From the NCBI GenBank assembly GCA_030248065.1, contig JASAMV010006598.1, forward strand, positions 1-64,000: a stretch of DNA of 64,000 bases, read 5' to 3'. The notes below the pieces were generated by a model that saw only the letters and a list, made by a program, of their open reading frames with translations, did no database searches and was not told the origin of the DNA. The first letter of the stretch is position 1. Each line of letters begins with the position of its first letter. The stretch is from Rhynchonema sp. JSB1_4. Lineage: Eukaryota > Nematoda > Chromadorea > Monhysterida > Xyalidae. Shown piece after piece: positions 11,734-25,006 of the stretch. Both the position numbers and the translations under genes were made by a program.

Positions 11734-14484
11734 ATGGCTCCCGCACAAAAAAGTTGGTTGTGTTTGCATGGTTTCTTTCTTTTTGCAGTTTTACCCTTCG
11801 TCCTGTTCTGATTAAGCGAGCCCTTGTCTGACGTGACCCGCCCACAAAGGCGGTGGTAGCACTTCTAATTCTCTTAAAAATATCACTTTCTGAGTCCCAA
11901 CTGTAAGCCAAATGGGTATGACATACCTAATCATGCCCAGTTTGCCACACTTTAGCGGCTCAGCTTGCATGGTGCCATCGTCTCTGCACTTGTTCAGATG
12001 CCGTGACATGCACTTAAAAACTTTGTCCAACATTAGAAAGGGGCACAACTCCGTTTCAGCCCTGCGTCAACGTTTGGACGACGGCGAATTCGTGATCAAT
12101 GCCGAGGGATATTTGTTCGAGTTTGAGCGACGCGGCTACTTGCAGGTTGGATAATGTTTCACAAAGTCAAAATGAACTGAAATATTTTGAACAATTTAAC
12201 TATTTCTCTTCAGGCCGGACCGTTCGTACCCGAGGTGGTCCTGGAGCACCCGCATTTGGTCAAGGCCATGTACGAGGAGTTTGTCCACGCCGGCAGTGAT
12301 ATCGTCGAGGCATTTACGGTGGGTGATGTTTCACACGGACATGGCCATCTGGTGCATTCGCGCTGACGATGGCCTGAAGCGCTGAGAAAAACAAACACGA
12401 GAGAAAATACGGTACAATATGTCGACTGTAAGGCGACAAAGTCAGTAAACACTGGTCCCACATACAGTAACCAGTATTGAACTCCATACCGTATTCCAGT
12501 ACTACGGTCATCGCGAGAAGTTGCGAGTGATTGGCCGCGAGCATGATCTGGAGCCGTTGAATCGTCGTGCGCTGCAGATTGCCAGACAGGTTTGGCATAC
12601 GTTTCTTTTATTCTGTGGGTGAAACATCAGCTTGCCCGCACTGCTCACTGGCTGTGTTGTAGGATGTGTTAGGATATGTATACTGCACGTGGCCATTTAT
12701 GCAAACGTGGGTATATTGTGCAGTTAAGGAAAACCATGTACTTGTATTCATATCATCAGTGAAACATCAGCCAACCATATCACAGGTTGCCAACGAGACA
12801 GGCACCCTGATGGCGGGCAATATCAACAACAGCACGCGCTACGACCCCAACAATCCAAAGTCGCACGATGAAGTGCGCGAAATGTTCAAGGTATACACAT
12901 ACCTACGCCAAAACTATTTTAATTTTGTAATCATTTATATTTGTTTGGTAATTTTCTCTTCCATCGCATTCAGGAGTCGATCACATGGGCGGTGGAGGAA
13001 GGCGCCGATTTCATCATTGCCGAAACGTTCCCGGACTATGGCGAGGCGAAACTCGCGTTGGAGTGCATTCGGCAGTACGCGCCAGGTTAATCATGTGTTG
13101 GGGTTGTACGTTGCACTTTGAAGTATCCTAAATTCGAAAAGTTACGTGACCAAGATCGTTCACTGGTGTGGTCGTGACAGAAACAACATATAAAAAAATT
13201 TCTTTTATTCCATCAAATTTCTTTTACTAAATTCATTCAGGTCGCGAAGCGGTGATCATGTTTGCGCAGCACAATCTCAAGTTGCCGGGTACGCGTGACA
13301 ACGTCAAGTTCACAACAGCGTGCAAACAGTTGGAGGACATGGGGGCAGATGTGGTCGGACTCAACTGCAGCTGTGGACCGCAGGTATGGGGCAATATTGA
13401 TCTGCTTGTTTTTTTTCATTATTTGTTTTGAGAAATTTATTCATCCTCTTCTTGACTAAAAAATGGTATAAACCGACGCAGAATTGGGTAATCGGATAGG
13501 ATTCATTCTGGTCACGTGACCGACTATAGTATTAGGGATGGCACTGTTTGACCAGCACAAGTATGCAACATGTAGTAAACGTAATAAACAACTCAACAAT
13601 TAGATGTTACATATACCTAGTGCGATCATAAATCTCAAAATAAAGTTACATTGGCCAAGGCAGATCCAGTTAATCTGATCATCATACACAAAGTTGAGAT
13701 AAATAAAAACGAGAGAAAAACATTACCAACTTCAGGTTGTGATGGACATAATGCGCGAGGTGCGCAAAGTGTGCAAGGGTCATCTGGCCGCGCTGCCCGT
13801 GCCCTATCGCACCACGTGGGAGTGCCCGCAGATGCAGAACTTGACGATGCCAAAAACTGGTAGGGTTCCTGTTCTGATTCTTGTCTAAGTCCGGTCGGTC
13901 AATTCGGCCTTGTTGCTTCAGGCAAACGTGCTTTCCCGTACAATCTGGATTCGTTCCTGGTGCCTGTCGATGACGTCATCGAGTTCACGAAGGAATGTCA
14001 GAAGAACGATATTCGATTTGTTGGTTGGTACACACAACTTTTTAGCTCGTGAAACATCATGATTGACATTCAAACTTGGTCAGACCGAATCTGAGGCCCG
14101 ACCGAACACACCGAAAAAGTTTGTAATAATATCTGGTCTCACAGACGAGCAACCTTCTTCGGCACATTCAGGTTTGTGCTGCGGCAACACGGGCAAGTAC
14201 ACGCGCAACATGGCCGAGACACTGGGTCGTCGCCCGCCCGCCAGCCGCTACTCGCCAGACATGGACAAGCACTACATTTTCGGCACCGATCGAAGCAAAC
14301 TGCACGCCTGCAATCTGGATACGCTCAAGTCTGTTTCAAGTTTTTGAAATTAATTTTTAAAATCTAAATTTAAGCCTGATATAACATGATTTTCAGGTCC
14401 ATTCTCGACGAACAAGGCGATGTGAAGCCAGTCGATCACCATTTGGCCAAATCTGGCACCATTGCCGATCCGGCAAAGAATTGA
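11734..14484 (+). CDS. Betaine-homocysteine S-methyltransferase-like
   Basis: Homocysteine S-methyltransferase (Pfam S-methyl_trans) fold. The solid exons are the one ending at 12145, then 12214-12318, 12500-12589, 12786-12890, 12974-13085, 13241-13383, 13736-13859, 13922-14023, 14172-14328 and 14397-14484. Counted from an in-frame ATG at 12008 the product is 387 aa (BHMT is about 406). [20 protein letters not shown] aligns with the BHMT N-terminus. The zinc cysteines are present in GLNC and GLCCGNTG. The reaction would be remethylation of homocysteine to methionine in the cytosol. The first ATG after the promoter (11734, MAPAQK) resembles the BHMT N-terminus, but joining it needs a weak donor (about 11759) and an acceptor at 11997 or 12036, so the first exon is uncertain. 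The methyl donor (betaine or S-methylmethionine) cannot be read from sequence. Confidence 0.88.
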
Positions 14485-15791
14485 AACGCGCCAATTCTTT
14501 GATTTCTTTCATTAATATTGTGTTTCATGCACTTGAGACACATTTTAACAATTTTGTACACTTATTTTGATTTGACTGACTACAAGTATACCGTGTGTCA
14601 CTATTGTCATGCTTATCCCCAGGAAGCCCATCGCCGAGACAGTATTTTTTGCTTTCATTTTTTTTAAATGTGAATGTGTACATGATATTAGGCCCCACGT
14701 CTGTTGATGACCGCATGTACATTGTGTTCTGACCAATGAAACATCACAAAGCAAGTCACCACATTTGTAACTGTCCTTGTATGCCTACTGGACATTTTTG
14801 CATTTGTACACTGTGTCTACATTTTGCAAAATAAAAGTGAAAAGCAAAAAATGGCTTGGTTATCTCGCATTTTGGGTGCGACATATGGGATTGGATAACG
14901 TGACGTTCTCAGGTTTACTGACACACACAAGCCCCAAGCATACAAATTGTGTGGGCAGTGCACTTGGTGATCTTCCACCGGACTCCGCCATATTTTACAT
15001 CACACGGGATGCGATGCATAATATTGGCAGCTCAAGCACTAAACTGTAGATTAGAAACGCTCAGAGAAATGGGATAATGGTTTTGTCGTCAAATCATCTC
15101 GTCAAATAAAGTCGTCGAACACATGAGTCCCAAATGAGCGCGAAAACTAATACATGTGTTCGACGACGCTGTTTGACGACGAGATGATTTGACCACATTA
15201 CTGTAAGCCAAGAAATGGACAACACTATGAGCGTGAAATGAACAGAACAAACAAGCCGTACGACAATAAAACGTACCAGTCGAGAATGGAATCGGAACGA
15301 CAAATCGGCAGCCGGGCAGCACGCGAAAACAAGTGGGAATACGAATTGATATGCGGTTAGAATGATGTAAAAACTGACACCGTCCTGTTTTAATTTCGTG
15401 CCTACCTACAAGTCAAGGTCGAATAAGTTCGATTTTTAACGAAGCTGATTTTGAAATATACCACAGGTCAGCTAAACAAAAATTAGAATGAGCAGAATAC
15501 AGCATTTTAAATATTCAAACGCTGCAGCGTTACACAAACAGTTCCACTGAGCTTTTCATAGGCAAGTAGCTACAATTATGCGAACAGACAACAATTTTGG
15601 CTTGGTCTATTTTTAAGTGAAAGCAACACGTTTATAAGGCATTACGCTTTTTCATGTGATTCGTGTTTGTACATGTCTTGTTGAACGTTACGAATAAAAA
15701 CAATGACGACAACGAATTCCTGTTGCATTTCTAACTGACGTAGCAAACGCTGTTTTCCGAGCTAAACACTACAAACGTGTATCCAACGGTG
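14485..15791. other. Intergenic
   Basis: There is no gene. The stretch contains the palindromic element at 15085-15195, and AATAAA signals near 14829 and 15694. The latter is just ahead of the astacin start and may be chance. Confidence 0.5.
15085..15195. repeat. 111-bp palindromic MITE-like element
   Basis: The left arm begins GTCGTCAAATCATCTCGTC and the right arm is nearly its reverse complement, ending GAGATGATTTGACCAC. The arms are about 45 bp with a short loop. A partial relative with the same end lies at 22493-22570. No clear target duplication is seen. Confidence 0.65.
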
Positions 15792-18700
15792 ATGTTTGCT
15801 GGCATTGTACTACTTCTCATGGCAATGGAGGGCTTGGCCAACTCTCGTTTCCAGGTTCGTTTTCATTTTTCATTTCGACGAAGCGAGTCGTAGACAAGAA
15901 TTCTTATGAACAGTTAAAAAAATGGAACCTTGTTTTATTCCACCCATGGTGCCCCAGAAAATAATCGGTAATAATTTCCATTCTCAGAGCCACAATGAAC
16001 CACGAGAGACTGACTTGGACGAAAACGGCGGGTATCGAGGCAGTCCGCCTGTGGATAAAGGTGATCGAAAGTATAGGAACTGTACAGGATGGCCGTTCAA
16101 TCCTTTTCCACAGCTAAGGATGGACCGAAACCAATTAAACGTTCATACTGTACAATCCAAATCTCCACCCAGGTTGATATTTGTGTTTGACGTTGCAATA
16201 TTTTGATTTGCTGTTTATTGCTTGGTACATTTTTTTGCAAACCGTCGATTTGTACGATCCGTCCAACGCACGTCAATCTATTTGTCGTTCCCACGCCGTA
16301 TGTACATACAGTACATATGTATTCACCACTGAGTTCTCAGCCACTTACCATCGTGATCAACAAGAGCGGCTTGAGCACCGAATGCATTTTAAAGCATGCG
16401 TGCAACATCAGCTGGCTGGATATGCGTGTTTATTTGGTATATACAGTATGTACGTGGTCCGCAGTGCATAATGCATCTGCCTGAACCATGAACGTGAACC
16501 AGCTCAGAACTCGCGTGGTGCACGTGCACAGGAACAGGAATTAATTTGCAGGTCATCAGGCCTGGCCGACGAACGACCGAAAGAAATTATTCCGCTTCAA
16601 AGGCGCGCAGCTGACCGATCTGCGCGCACGGTGGCCGGAAGGCAAAGTGCCTTATGAGATCATGTCGGATCTGAGAAGTGAATAGTGAGTTAGCTTGTGG
16701 GTCCAACAACGTTCCTTGTTGTAGTTCAGAAGAATAGTTCTTAAGTACTCTTGTGTGCGCGCTCCAATAGTGAAGAAGATACACGTGTGTAAGAACGGAT
16801 TCGCAAAGCCATGAGAGTATCATTTACTGTGGAGGAACCAGCTGAATACCAGCTAAGGCGTTTTTATCTCAACCAATGGAACAAATTCTCATCTGAGAGC
16901 CGGGTGATACGAAGTATAGTCCAGCCACGAACTCATGAGACGACTTTTTTTTGAAATTGGCTTGTGCGGATCCAACAATGTTCCGGTTCCACGTATTTCG
17001 GAAATGAAAGAAAGAGAAACGCACGTATTTTTTAAAAACACGCTCTCCACTCGGTGCGTAAATTCCCTTTTGACTCCCAAAACATTTGTGTGCTGAACAA
17101 CGCTGCTGTTTGCGTAAGCACGCAACAAATTGAGGTCAGCCAGCTGGAACTTGTCATCATCTCCCTCAGCCAATCTCTTTCTTTTGTTTGCGAAAACACG
17201 TGTATCTGGAGCATTTTTGAATGCGGCCAAGCAAGCTTTAAAAAAAGTCGTCTCATGAGCTGGTGGCTGGACTATACAGCATATAATTCTCGAGAAACGA
17301 TCACCAAAAACACCAATTCCAGCAAGGGCAATATCAGGGCAGCAATTCGCGATATTGAGCGCGCCGCGCCTTGTGTTAAATTCGTTCCACGAACCACCGA
17401 ACGCGATTACGTCGTTATTAGGATGCACGACAAATGCATGACGGATGTTGGCAAACAGGGTTAGTGAATGAACTCTGATCTCAAGATTTTCAACCGGGCA
17501 GTACATAATTGGCCACTTGAAGCCTTGGAGCCAAGTTTACGTTACGATTTATTCCTTGCATTTATGTATTTCTCGCGCTGATTTTGGGCTGCTTTGGTCT
17601 GTAAGGTCGTCGCGGCATCAAATGCAACTTACATATTGGTCGCACAATGACTTTATAAGAATAGGTCAATTATTTTCCTGAATCGAGAAGCAGGAAAGTG
17701 ACGGGGCAGTGACGTTGCGTTGCGCGATCACACACAAAGAATGCAGTCAGTAAAATGTTTCAGACACGCAGCAACGTGAGTACTCTGCTGGATTATTTTC
17801 AGATGAAAATGTTTTATGAGAGTCACAAATAGCACAGTGACGAGGGACTGAACGTGAAAATCAGGATTGATTTGATGAATTCTTATATGGCCATTCTGCG
17901 ACAAATATCACAAGCGTCCTGGCCTATATTGACGACTAGAGTTGACGATTTCGCGATTAGCCGAATATTCACCCAAATCTCTACACCCTCTCGCAGGTGG
18001 TCGACAGTTTGTTGGTCTAACGCATGAGTGCGCCAATCAAGTAGGCGATGTGACGCACGAGTTGGTCCACGTACTTGGCTTTCACCACGAACACTCACGG
18101 CCCGATCGGGATAAATATGTGAAAATCATGACCGAGAATATCAAGCCGAGCGAGCGGAGGATGTTCAATAAAGTGTCTGGTGTGAGGACCGACTCACCCT
18201 ATGACTACCGTGAGGAATGATCAATTGAGTTGTTACCGCTTTTGTTTTCAAGTGCCGAGATCGATGGCCACAATGTCGAACAAAACAGCTGGTGATAAAG
18301 CAGCTGGTCTATCCCGAATTCTGAACCCAAGGCCTTGGCCTCCCAAAAAATCTAAGCTCGCGTTGCACCAGGACCGCCTATCACAGATTCTCAATTTAGG
18401 GGCCCGCTGGTGCGTCCCCACTGCTTTGGGCCGGTTGTTTTGGCCCCCCGCTGTTTTGTTTGCCCCGTCGCTTTGGCCCCATGACACTTCTTTTCGTGTT
18501 CACATCCAGGTTCCATAATGCACTACGATTCGTACGGCTTCTCGAAGGATGCCAGTAAGCGAACAATAATAGCGTTGCGTGGCGAAGGCCAGGATGATCA
18601 TATCCCAAAAAATCATTTCCTCAGCCCGACTGATATCAAAGAAATCAACCAATACTATGGTTGTAATGGTTCGTGGAGTTAAAATGACTTCGGTTTCACC

Positions 18701-19871
18701 AATAGCTGCTTTAACAAGGTGTGGGTCACCTCAACAACACCGCGAATTGCGTGTAACCAACGAATTATGGTTTCTGTTAGCCTGAAGGGTGTAACTTCGG
18801 GCCATCGTCAGAGACGGAGACCCTGCGAAGTATGCCGGCTCTCTGACGATGACATCGGGCACCGAACTGTCATGCACTGAGACAACAATATGCAGTGTGC
18901 GGTCCATCCATGTCACCTTGACACCAACTCATGTGCATACTGTTCCGTGCAGTGCCATGACGCAGTCGGTAGCCTATAATTTACGCGCTCGGGAATTCTG
19001 CATTGTACAGTGACCCACCCATCAAGTCGCTGTACGCAGAAAGTACATATAGTTTTGTCTAACTCTGTACATATACATACATACAATGATGCAATACGTA
19101 CATATAGTAGTAAAAATTACCCCACTCATACCAACATTATACATACAGGCGAGAAGTCGACAGAACGGCCGACGCGTGCACCAACATCAAGCACCACCCA
19201 GCGAACCACATCGACCACGAGTGAACTGCGTGAGGGTGTCGACTGTTTTGACAAGGATCCCAACTACTGCGCCGCCGAAACAGCAAAGGGACGGGCGTGC
19301 AATGGCATATATGCAAATCATTGGAAACGGTATTGTGCGAAAACGTGCGGACTGGGGGTGTGCGCCAATCAAGGTTGTTGCGGGGGAGGGGGTGTGATTG
19401 GGCTGAGAGAGGTACCCAATGAGTCTGTGTAACTGATAAGCGAATAAGCCAATCGGGGGATGAACGGAATAGTGTGTTGTATCGCAGACGACTGGAAGAT
19501 ATCGGCAAAACTGCCTGCGTTCCCATTATTGGCTTTGAAGAATTCTTACCTCTGCAAACGCGGCTGCAATAATCTTTTTGGATTCTTAGGACAATACCTT
19601 TAAAATCCCACAACGAACGATGAGATGCAAAATGTCCAATCGTATTTGGGTGAACCGACTTGACACCAAACAGATCTTGCAGGCCGAATAAGTGCACGCG
19701 GGCTTTTGCTGAATTTCAGGAGCAGCTCAACAGGCACCAGCACCGACAACCTGCCGTGATTACAGTCGTCGTTGTCGCGCGTTGGCGCGCAGGGGAAACT
19801 GCCAGAACAGACGATACAAGAGATTCGTGCAGATTAAATGTCGTCGGTCGTGTAACCTGTGTCCTCATTAA
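15792..19871 (+). CDS. Astacin metalloprotease with two ShKT domains
   Basis: Exons: 15792-15854, 15988-16060, 16552-16677, 17280-17459, 17997-18209, 18510-18668, 19149-19373, 19720-19871. Phases agree; 396 aa. The first exon is a signal peptide (MFAGIVLLLMAMEGLA), followed by a short propeptide. The catalytic domain opens RWPEGKVPYEI and carries FVPRT, the zinc site HELVHVLGFHHEHSRPDRD and the Met-turn SIMHY. A Ser/Thr-rich linker leads to two ShKT-like six-cysteine modules, one in each of the last two exons. It would be a secreted zinc endopeptidase (M12A). Astacin plus ShKT is typical of nematode NAS proteins and cnidarians. The exon 4 start is uncertain: 17280 and 17295 both keep phase. 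The first ShKT has two extra residues before its last Cys if the 19373 donor is right. Confidence 0.92.
16915..17276. mobile_element. MITE of the TAGTCCA family in an astacin intron
   Basis: TATAGTCCAGCCAC at 16915 is matched by its reverse complement GTGGCTGGACTATA ending at 17276. Similarity extends about 50 bp inward on both sides (CTCATGAGACGACTTTTTTT). The TA at each edge fits a TA target duplication (Tc1/mariner-like or PIF-like). No transposase reading frame is visible. A relative is at 25519-25851. Confidence 0.8.
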
Positions 19872-20304
19872 ATGACGATACTAGATGCTGTTGCGTTAGG
19901 TCAAATGAAAATTTATCAAACTGGTGATCAGATAGTATCGGATCTGTCTTGGTTGTTGTCATTTGCACGTTGCAACAACAGGATCCTACTCATTTCTTTT
20001 GTTTTCGCTTGCTCTTTTGGTCCCAAGGTGGAAATGTGAAGTCAATAATTATCAGGGCATCGCTCTTTGCGGTCTTTCTTCGTGGATGAAATCGGTTTTG
20101 GAAAAAGGTAAACTTTATGCGATCGTTTTCAACAATCATACAAGGAAACAGCAGAGATAGAAATAAAACGGGGATTTGTATTGATGCCTTCAATCACGCT
20201 TGCATAATGTACAGCACAAAGAAAGGTTCAATTGAACATCAAATTAAGCCAACTATGTATACCAATAAAAACAGGAACACAAAATTTAAAAAAGAAAAAT
20301 CACG
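19872..20304. other. Convergent 3' intergenic region
   Basis: This 433-bp stretch lies between the ends of the astacin (+) and the sugar transporter (-). It is AT-rich with no coding signal. Confidence 0.5.
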
Positions 20305-23300
20305 TCAAAAAATCAACTCTGAATAACCGGCTCCAATCACCCCGTTCACATTCTTACAGCTGATCAGCTCTTGCATAATCTGCTCCACCGGACGGTTGCT
20401 GGTTTCTGCAAAACAAAAACGAGTGCGAATTCAAACATATTCGTCCAAAAAATCGCTTCGATAATAATTCTATTATAAATTATTACCTGGCAGAAATTTA
20501 TAAATGAGCCAAATGCAAACGGACAACACGACAATAAAGGGCAGAAAGCTGGCGGCCGCACCCAGGCTCTGAAAAATCATGCGACGAAATAGCGTTTTTT
20601 AATTTGCCAAAAATGATGCATGCACAAATCACCTGCTGAATGGGCAGATAGGCCATCGCAACCACAAATGCTATGGCCCAGGCAGCAAACGTGCTAATCG
20701 TTACGGCAGCGGACTTGAAATGCAGCGTAAATAGTTCGCCTGTGATGAGCCTGAAAATTCAGGGTGGGTTTGCATTCCGAGATACGTTTCTTGATTGTGG
20801 CGTTGGCACATGCCTAAACGTTTTATGCGGGTAAACACCAGTGTGTTTTGGGGCTACTGTGTCATCTGCTGCATTAACAACACTGACGATGACTTGGTGC
20901 ACCGTCAGTCGGGGACAACAAATCGAAACGGGCAATCAAAAACTGACTGCACAATTTTTACAAAAAATCAAGTGAACAAACAAACCACGGTATCGGTGAG
21001 CCGACTCCGTAAATGCACATGTACGACACCAGGGCCAGAATTGAAACGGAGGAGGCCCAAGATTGTCGGTAAGCATTGCCGATCTGAAATTGTGAGATCT
21101 ACGGCGTTGTTTTTTATTTGGTGTGAAACATCAACAATGCGATGGATTGTGTAATGCTAGGCGTAGGATAAGTTGATAACAGCTTGATGTGTATCACAAA
21201 ATACCACACCCAAAACCAACCCAAATAGACACGCTGAGCAACACCAGCATGGACAGGCAACCAGATAGTTGCAAGAGGGACAGAAATCGGCGGCCCCGTT
21301 TCTCAATCAAGTACGCCGACGGGAGTACGCACAGAAAGTAGGCAATGCCAATGGCCAGGGTGCAGTACTGGGCAGTGCTCGGGGGCACACTCGCTTGGAT
21401 GAATATGTTGGTGCTGCAAAGACAGGTCAAATTTGGGGGAACACTGATGATGTCCTGGTACACCGTGACCCGAAATGACCGGCATTTTTCGTTGACATTA
21501 ACTTTGAGCCGCATCTCACTTGGTGATCGTAAAAATGTCAGATCTGTTTTTGTCACATTGTGAATTGATGCGGCGAAACGCGCGTTTCCTGATCCGATCC
21601 TGCCACACCAAGTTTTATGCCAGAATACAGAAAACTCCGAGTCTGAGCCCGAGCAGCGCACCTGTACGCGAACACGGCGGCGCATCCGGTGAACTGTTGT
21701 GCGATCATGACCAGCAGCGCGATGAGTATGGCCCGGCGCAGAACTGAAGCTCGCAACAATTCGATCACCGAGGCGGGACGGGGGTCGACCGTTTGTTTCA
21801 TGTACGAAAGTTTGAGCGCGTGCGTCTGTGCGGTGGACGGAAAACGGACAGTTTATAAAAACAGCTTATACATAATAGTCTCAACCCTCTTAACAGTGTC
21901 ACTTTCGGAACGGAATCACTGCTCGGTGACTGACTGGTTTTTGTTTTCAAAGCGGTACCGAAAGCTGAAACAACGCTTTGTTCATTATGTCCAGTTAATA
22001 CGAATCGTGCGAAACATTTTGCCCCAAACAAAGCATGTTAACAGAAGTGTGCAGATTATCTCTGCATTTTATGCGCACACATTGTTCACGTTTCACCCAA
22101 TGCGGTGCACCAGGTTATCGTCAGTGCGTATTCAACAGATGGCCAAATGTTACTCAAAAACTTTAGACACAAAACACAAAAATGAAACATCGCCCACCGA
22201 TGCGTGACTGACTCGAGCCTCTTCCTCCAGAGCGTCAATGTACGACGAACTATCGTCACCCAAAAGGCGACTTGCCGCGTCATAGGCCGATTGACGGTTC
22301 TTTTTCGTGATCAACAGATATCTGGATGAAAGTGAAAAGAGTCTCAAATATGCAAAATGTTATCTAGGGCGGTAAATTTGGTTATGTGTTCAGATGGGGT
22401 GGGTCCTGCCTCGATCACGTGACGTCTTATGGGTGTTTCGAGATTTGTTGGCATTTCGGACCATCAGCACAAAGGTTGGGCTTACAGTACTGTCGTCAAA
22501 TCAACTCGTCAAATCAAGCAATAATACGTGAGCCCCTAAGCGCGAGAAATACTACATGTGATTTGACAACAAAGCCCAAACTAGACCTACCCAGTCCGAT
22601 TCGATCACCAAATTTGACACCAACTCAATAGATGTTTCACCAAACTAACCTGGGACTTTGCGGCAATAGAGGCAACATCGTGCACAGCACAGCAGCGGGC
22701 ACGGCCGGAAAAGCCAGTGCGAAGGGCCAACTGTCGACCGTACCTGAAACGTCAGTTTCCGTGAAGAATCAGGGTGGATGTGTCCAGAAAGTTCCAACAA
22801 AACACTAACCCAGCGCCACTGGCAAGCCCATGAACAGCGAGAACCATTCACTGAAAGCACATGATATTTGATGCGCAGTACCTGCCGCACCACGATAATG
22901 CATAGAACTGATCTCCATCAGGTACATTGGAACCAGGCCTGAAAAGTGGTCACTGTGGTTAGGGAGTTCACAACCTCAATCCTGAAAAGTTTAAAATGGT
23001 TTAATTTTTCTCAAACTGTAAAACGGAATTTGGGGTAAACTGACCAGAAGCAATGCCCATGCAAATACCGTAACCGATTCGACCAGCAATCAGTAGCTCT
23101 GGAGACCAGAAGGCCTGCAATCGAAATGTAGCTATGCATACATACTTGTGAATTGAATTCTGTTTTTCATGTGGACGATGTTGCTAGCTATACACATCAT
23201 CTACACAAACAACAGCTGAGCTCAGGAAAACACTCAGATTCTTTTACTCACTTGGTCTTATCTTTGACACGCTGAGTTTGACACAAGGGGTAACTCGTTG

Positions 23301-25006
23301 TGCCTGGTAAGATATGTCAACCACTCGCCCGAAATAAACACCAATTTTGGAGATGACAATAACATACATACATTTGAAAAAATAAACAAGAGAAAACACC
23401 TTAGCGAGAATGTGCAATATGCCGGCAATCACATTCAACGCGCCATTCGCGATCAGCCCGTCTCGACGTCCGAAATATTCAGCGATCGATCGCATCACAA
23501 GACAGCCGATACTCGCGCCCAAACACATCGATGCCGAAGTGAATGACCTGAATCATCTAGGGGCAGGCCTTCATGAATCAGGGTATACGTGGATTGTGGA
23601 CTAGGTATACTGGGTGTTTTTGGATGACCGTTGCAACATATTTTATGCCTTCACAATGCACGCGCGTTTGCGCGTTTGCGCATTTGCGCACGAAACTGAC
23701 GCGCATTTGTGTTCACAATGCATTTGCGCGTTTGCGCGCCTGCGCGTTTTTGACGCGCAAACGCGCAAAAATACGATTAGGATTGGTTCTAATTTTGCGT
23801 GCGCGTTTGGCTTGCCCGAGCTGCCTGAAGCAAAAAAAAACATTATTATTTCAACGAATTATATTTTAAAAACGACATGACCTCCTGTTACGATCCTTTT
23901 ACGTTTGTTGTTTTATCATTCAGCCATTGTTTATGTTTCATTTCAAAAGTCATTCTTTCACAGGAAACAAAATGTCGAAAATTGTATTTTTCACAACTCG
24001 TCGTGTTTGTTTCTTTTCTTTGAACAATTTCAATGAAATCGGGTGGAGTGTTCAACTTTTGTTCTGTTTGATAGTAATTTTATGTATTTTCTGTCATTCG
24101 TTGCCAAAAAATATTCCGCAATCTCTAGTTTTCCTTTTAAAAATTACATCATGGGACAGCAAAGGTAAATGCTCATCAACAGACGATGAGCTCAATCTCT
24201 CGCCGGACGCATGCGAGCCCGGTACAAATATGAAAATGCAAAAAAAACAACTGTTCCAAATTTCATGCACACGCTATTCTAATCTGGTGCGCAAACGCGC
24301 ATGTCCATTGTGAACACAGATGCGCACTGCGCGTTTGCGCATGAAATTTGCATTGTGAACACCAATGCGCGTCAAAAAAATGTGACGCGCAAACGCGCAA
24401 ATGCGCAAACGCGCAAACGCGCATGCATTGTGAAGGCAGCCTATGTGCAGACGCAGGCGCATGTGACTATCTGGCACTAGATGGCCAGGCCAAAAACACA
24501 ACAAGCGGGTGCGGGTGTCTATGTACATATACTGTATGTCGATTGGCACCTTCACTTTGTGTCATCGCTTTCTATTGGCAGTCAAGTTTCACATCGACTT
24601 GACGCTCAACGCATGCAAACAAACGAATCAGTCACGACCAAGCTGATGTTTCGTGGCCACTGACGATGACCTGGTGCACCTCGCTGTTCGTGTTCATTGA
24701 GGAAAACGGACACAACCCCAGCTCAGAGCAGCTCTGTCTCAACAATGTCCCTAATAACCTTCGTACGGTAACGCACCATAACCAAGCCATCGCATACGGA
24801 CAGATGCCAGTGCCGGTTCTGAGCCGATACGAGTCATTGATCCAGGTTTCCAGCACGTTCTGCAACGGATTGATGACACCAAAGCTGTAGAATTGGAAGG
24901 ACGCGCCAAATGTGACCACAATTAATGTAATGAAATAGGTCAATGTTGGCATGATTAGGGGCTGAATGGGTCTGGAAATGGTTAAGGTAGTATTCTTAAG
25001 AATCAA
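20305..25006 (-). CDS. Facilitated sugar transporter (SLC2/GLUT family)
   Basis: Twelve exons, listed in transcript order: 25006-24777, 23547-23400, 23114-23045, 22938-22810, 22743-22650, 22321-22198, 21825-21662, 21413-21221, 21083-20986, 20750-20633, 20568-20487, 20405-20305. They total 1551 nt (516 aa), all in phase. Family marks in order: FYSFGVINPLQ in helix 1, EYFGRRDG after helix 2, GRIGYGICMGIASGLVPMY, PQSPRYLLITK after helix 6 (Q replaces the usual E of PESPR), QQFTGCAAVFAYS in helix 7, IEKRGRR after helix 8, SPIPW in helix 10 and PETSNR after helix 12. It would carry hexoses across the plasma membrane. The substrate is not readable; class I/II GLUT is most similar. An internal Met (MPTLTYF) is an alternative start. 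Confidence 0.93.
22493..22570. repeat. Partial palindromic element in a transporter intron
   Basis: GTCGTCAAATCAACTCGTC and a reversed ATGTGATTTGAC lie about 50 bp apart. They match the ends of the 15085-15195 palindrome, so this is probably a shortened or diverged member of the same family. Confidence 0.5.
23646..24437. mobile_element. TIR element with GCGCAAAC subterminal arrays
   Basis: The left end GCCTTCACAATGCACGCGCG is matched by the right end GCGCATGCATTGTGAAGGC. Both ends carry dense repeats of GCGTTTGC/GCGCAAAC in inverted orientation around an AT-rich core. The element is about 790 bp and lies in the first intron of the sugar transporter. It has no transposase and no certain target duplication. 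The CACAATGCA end is shared with the element at 31515-32066. Confidence 0.7.
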
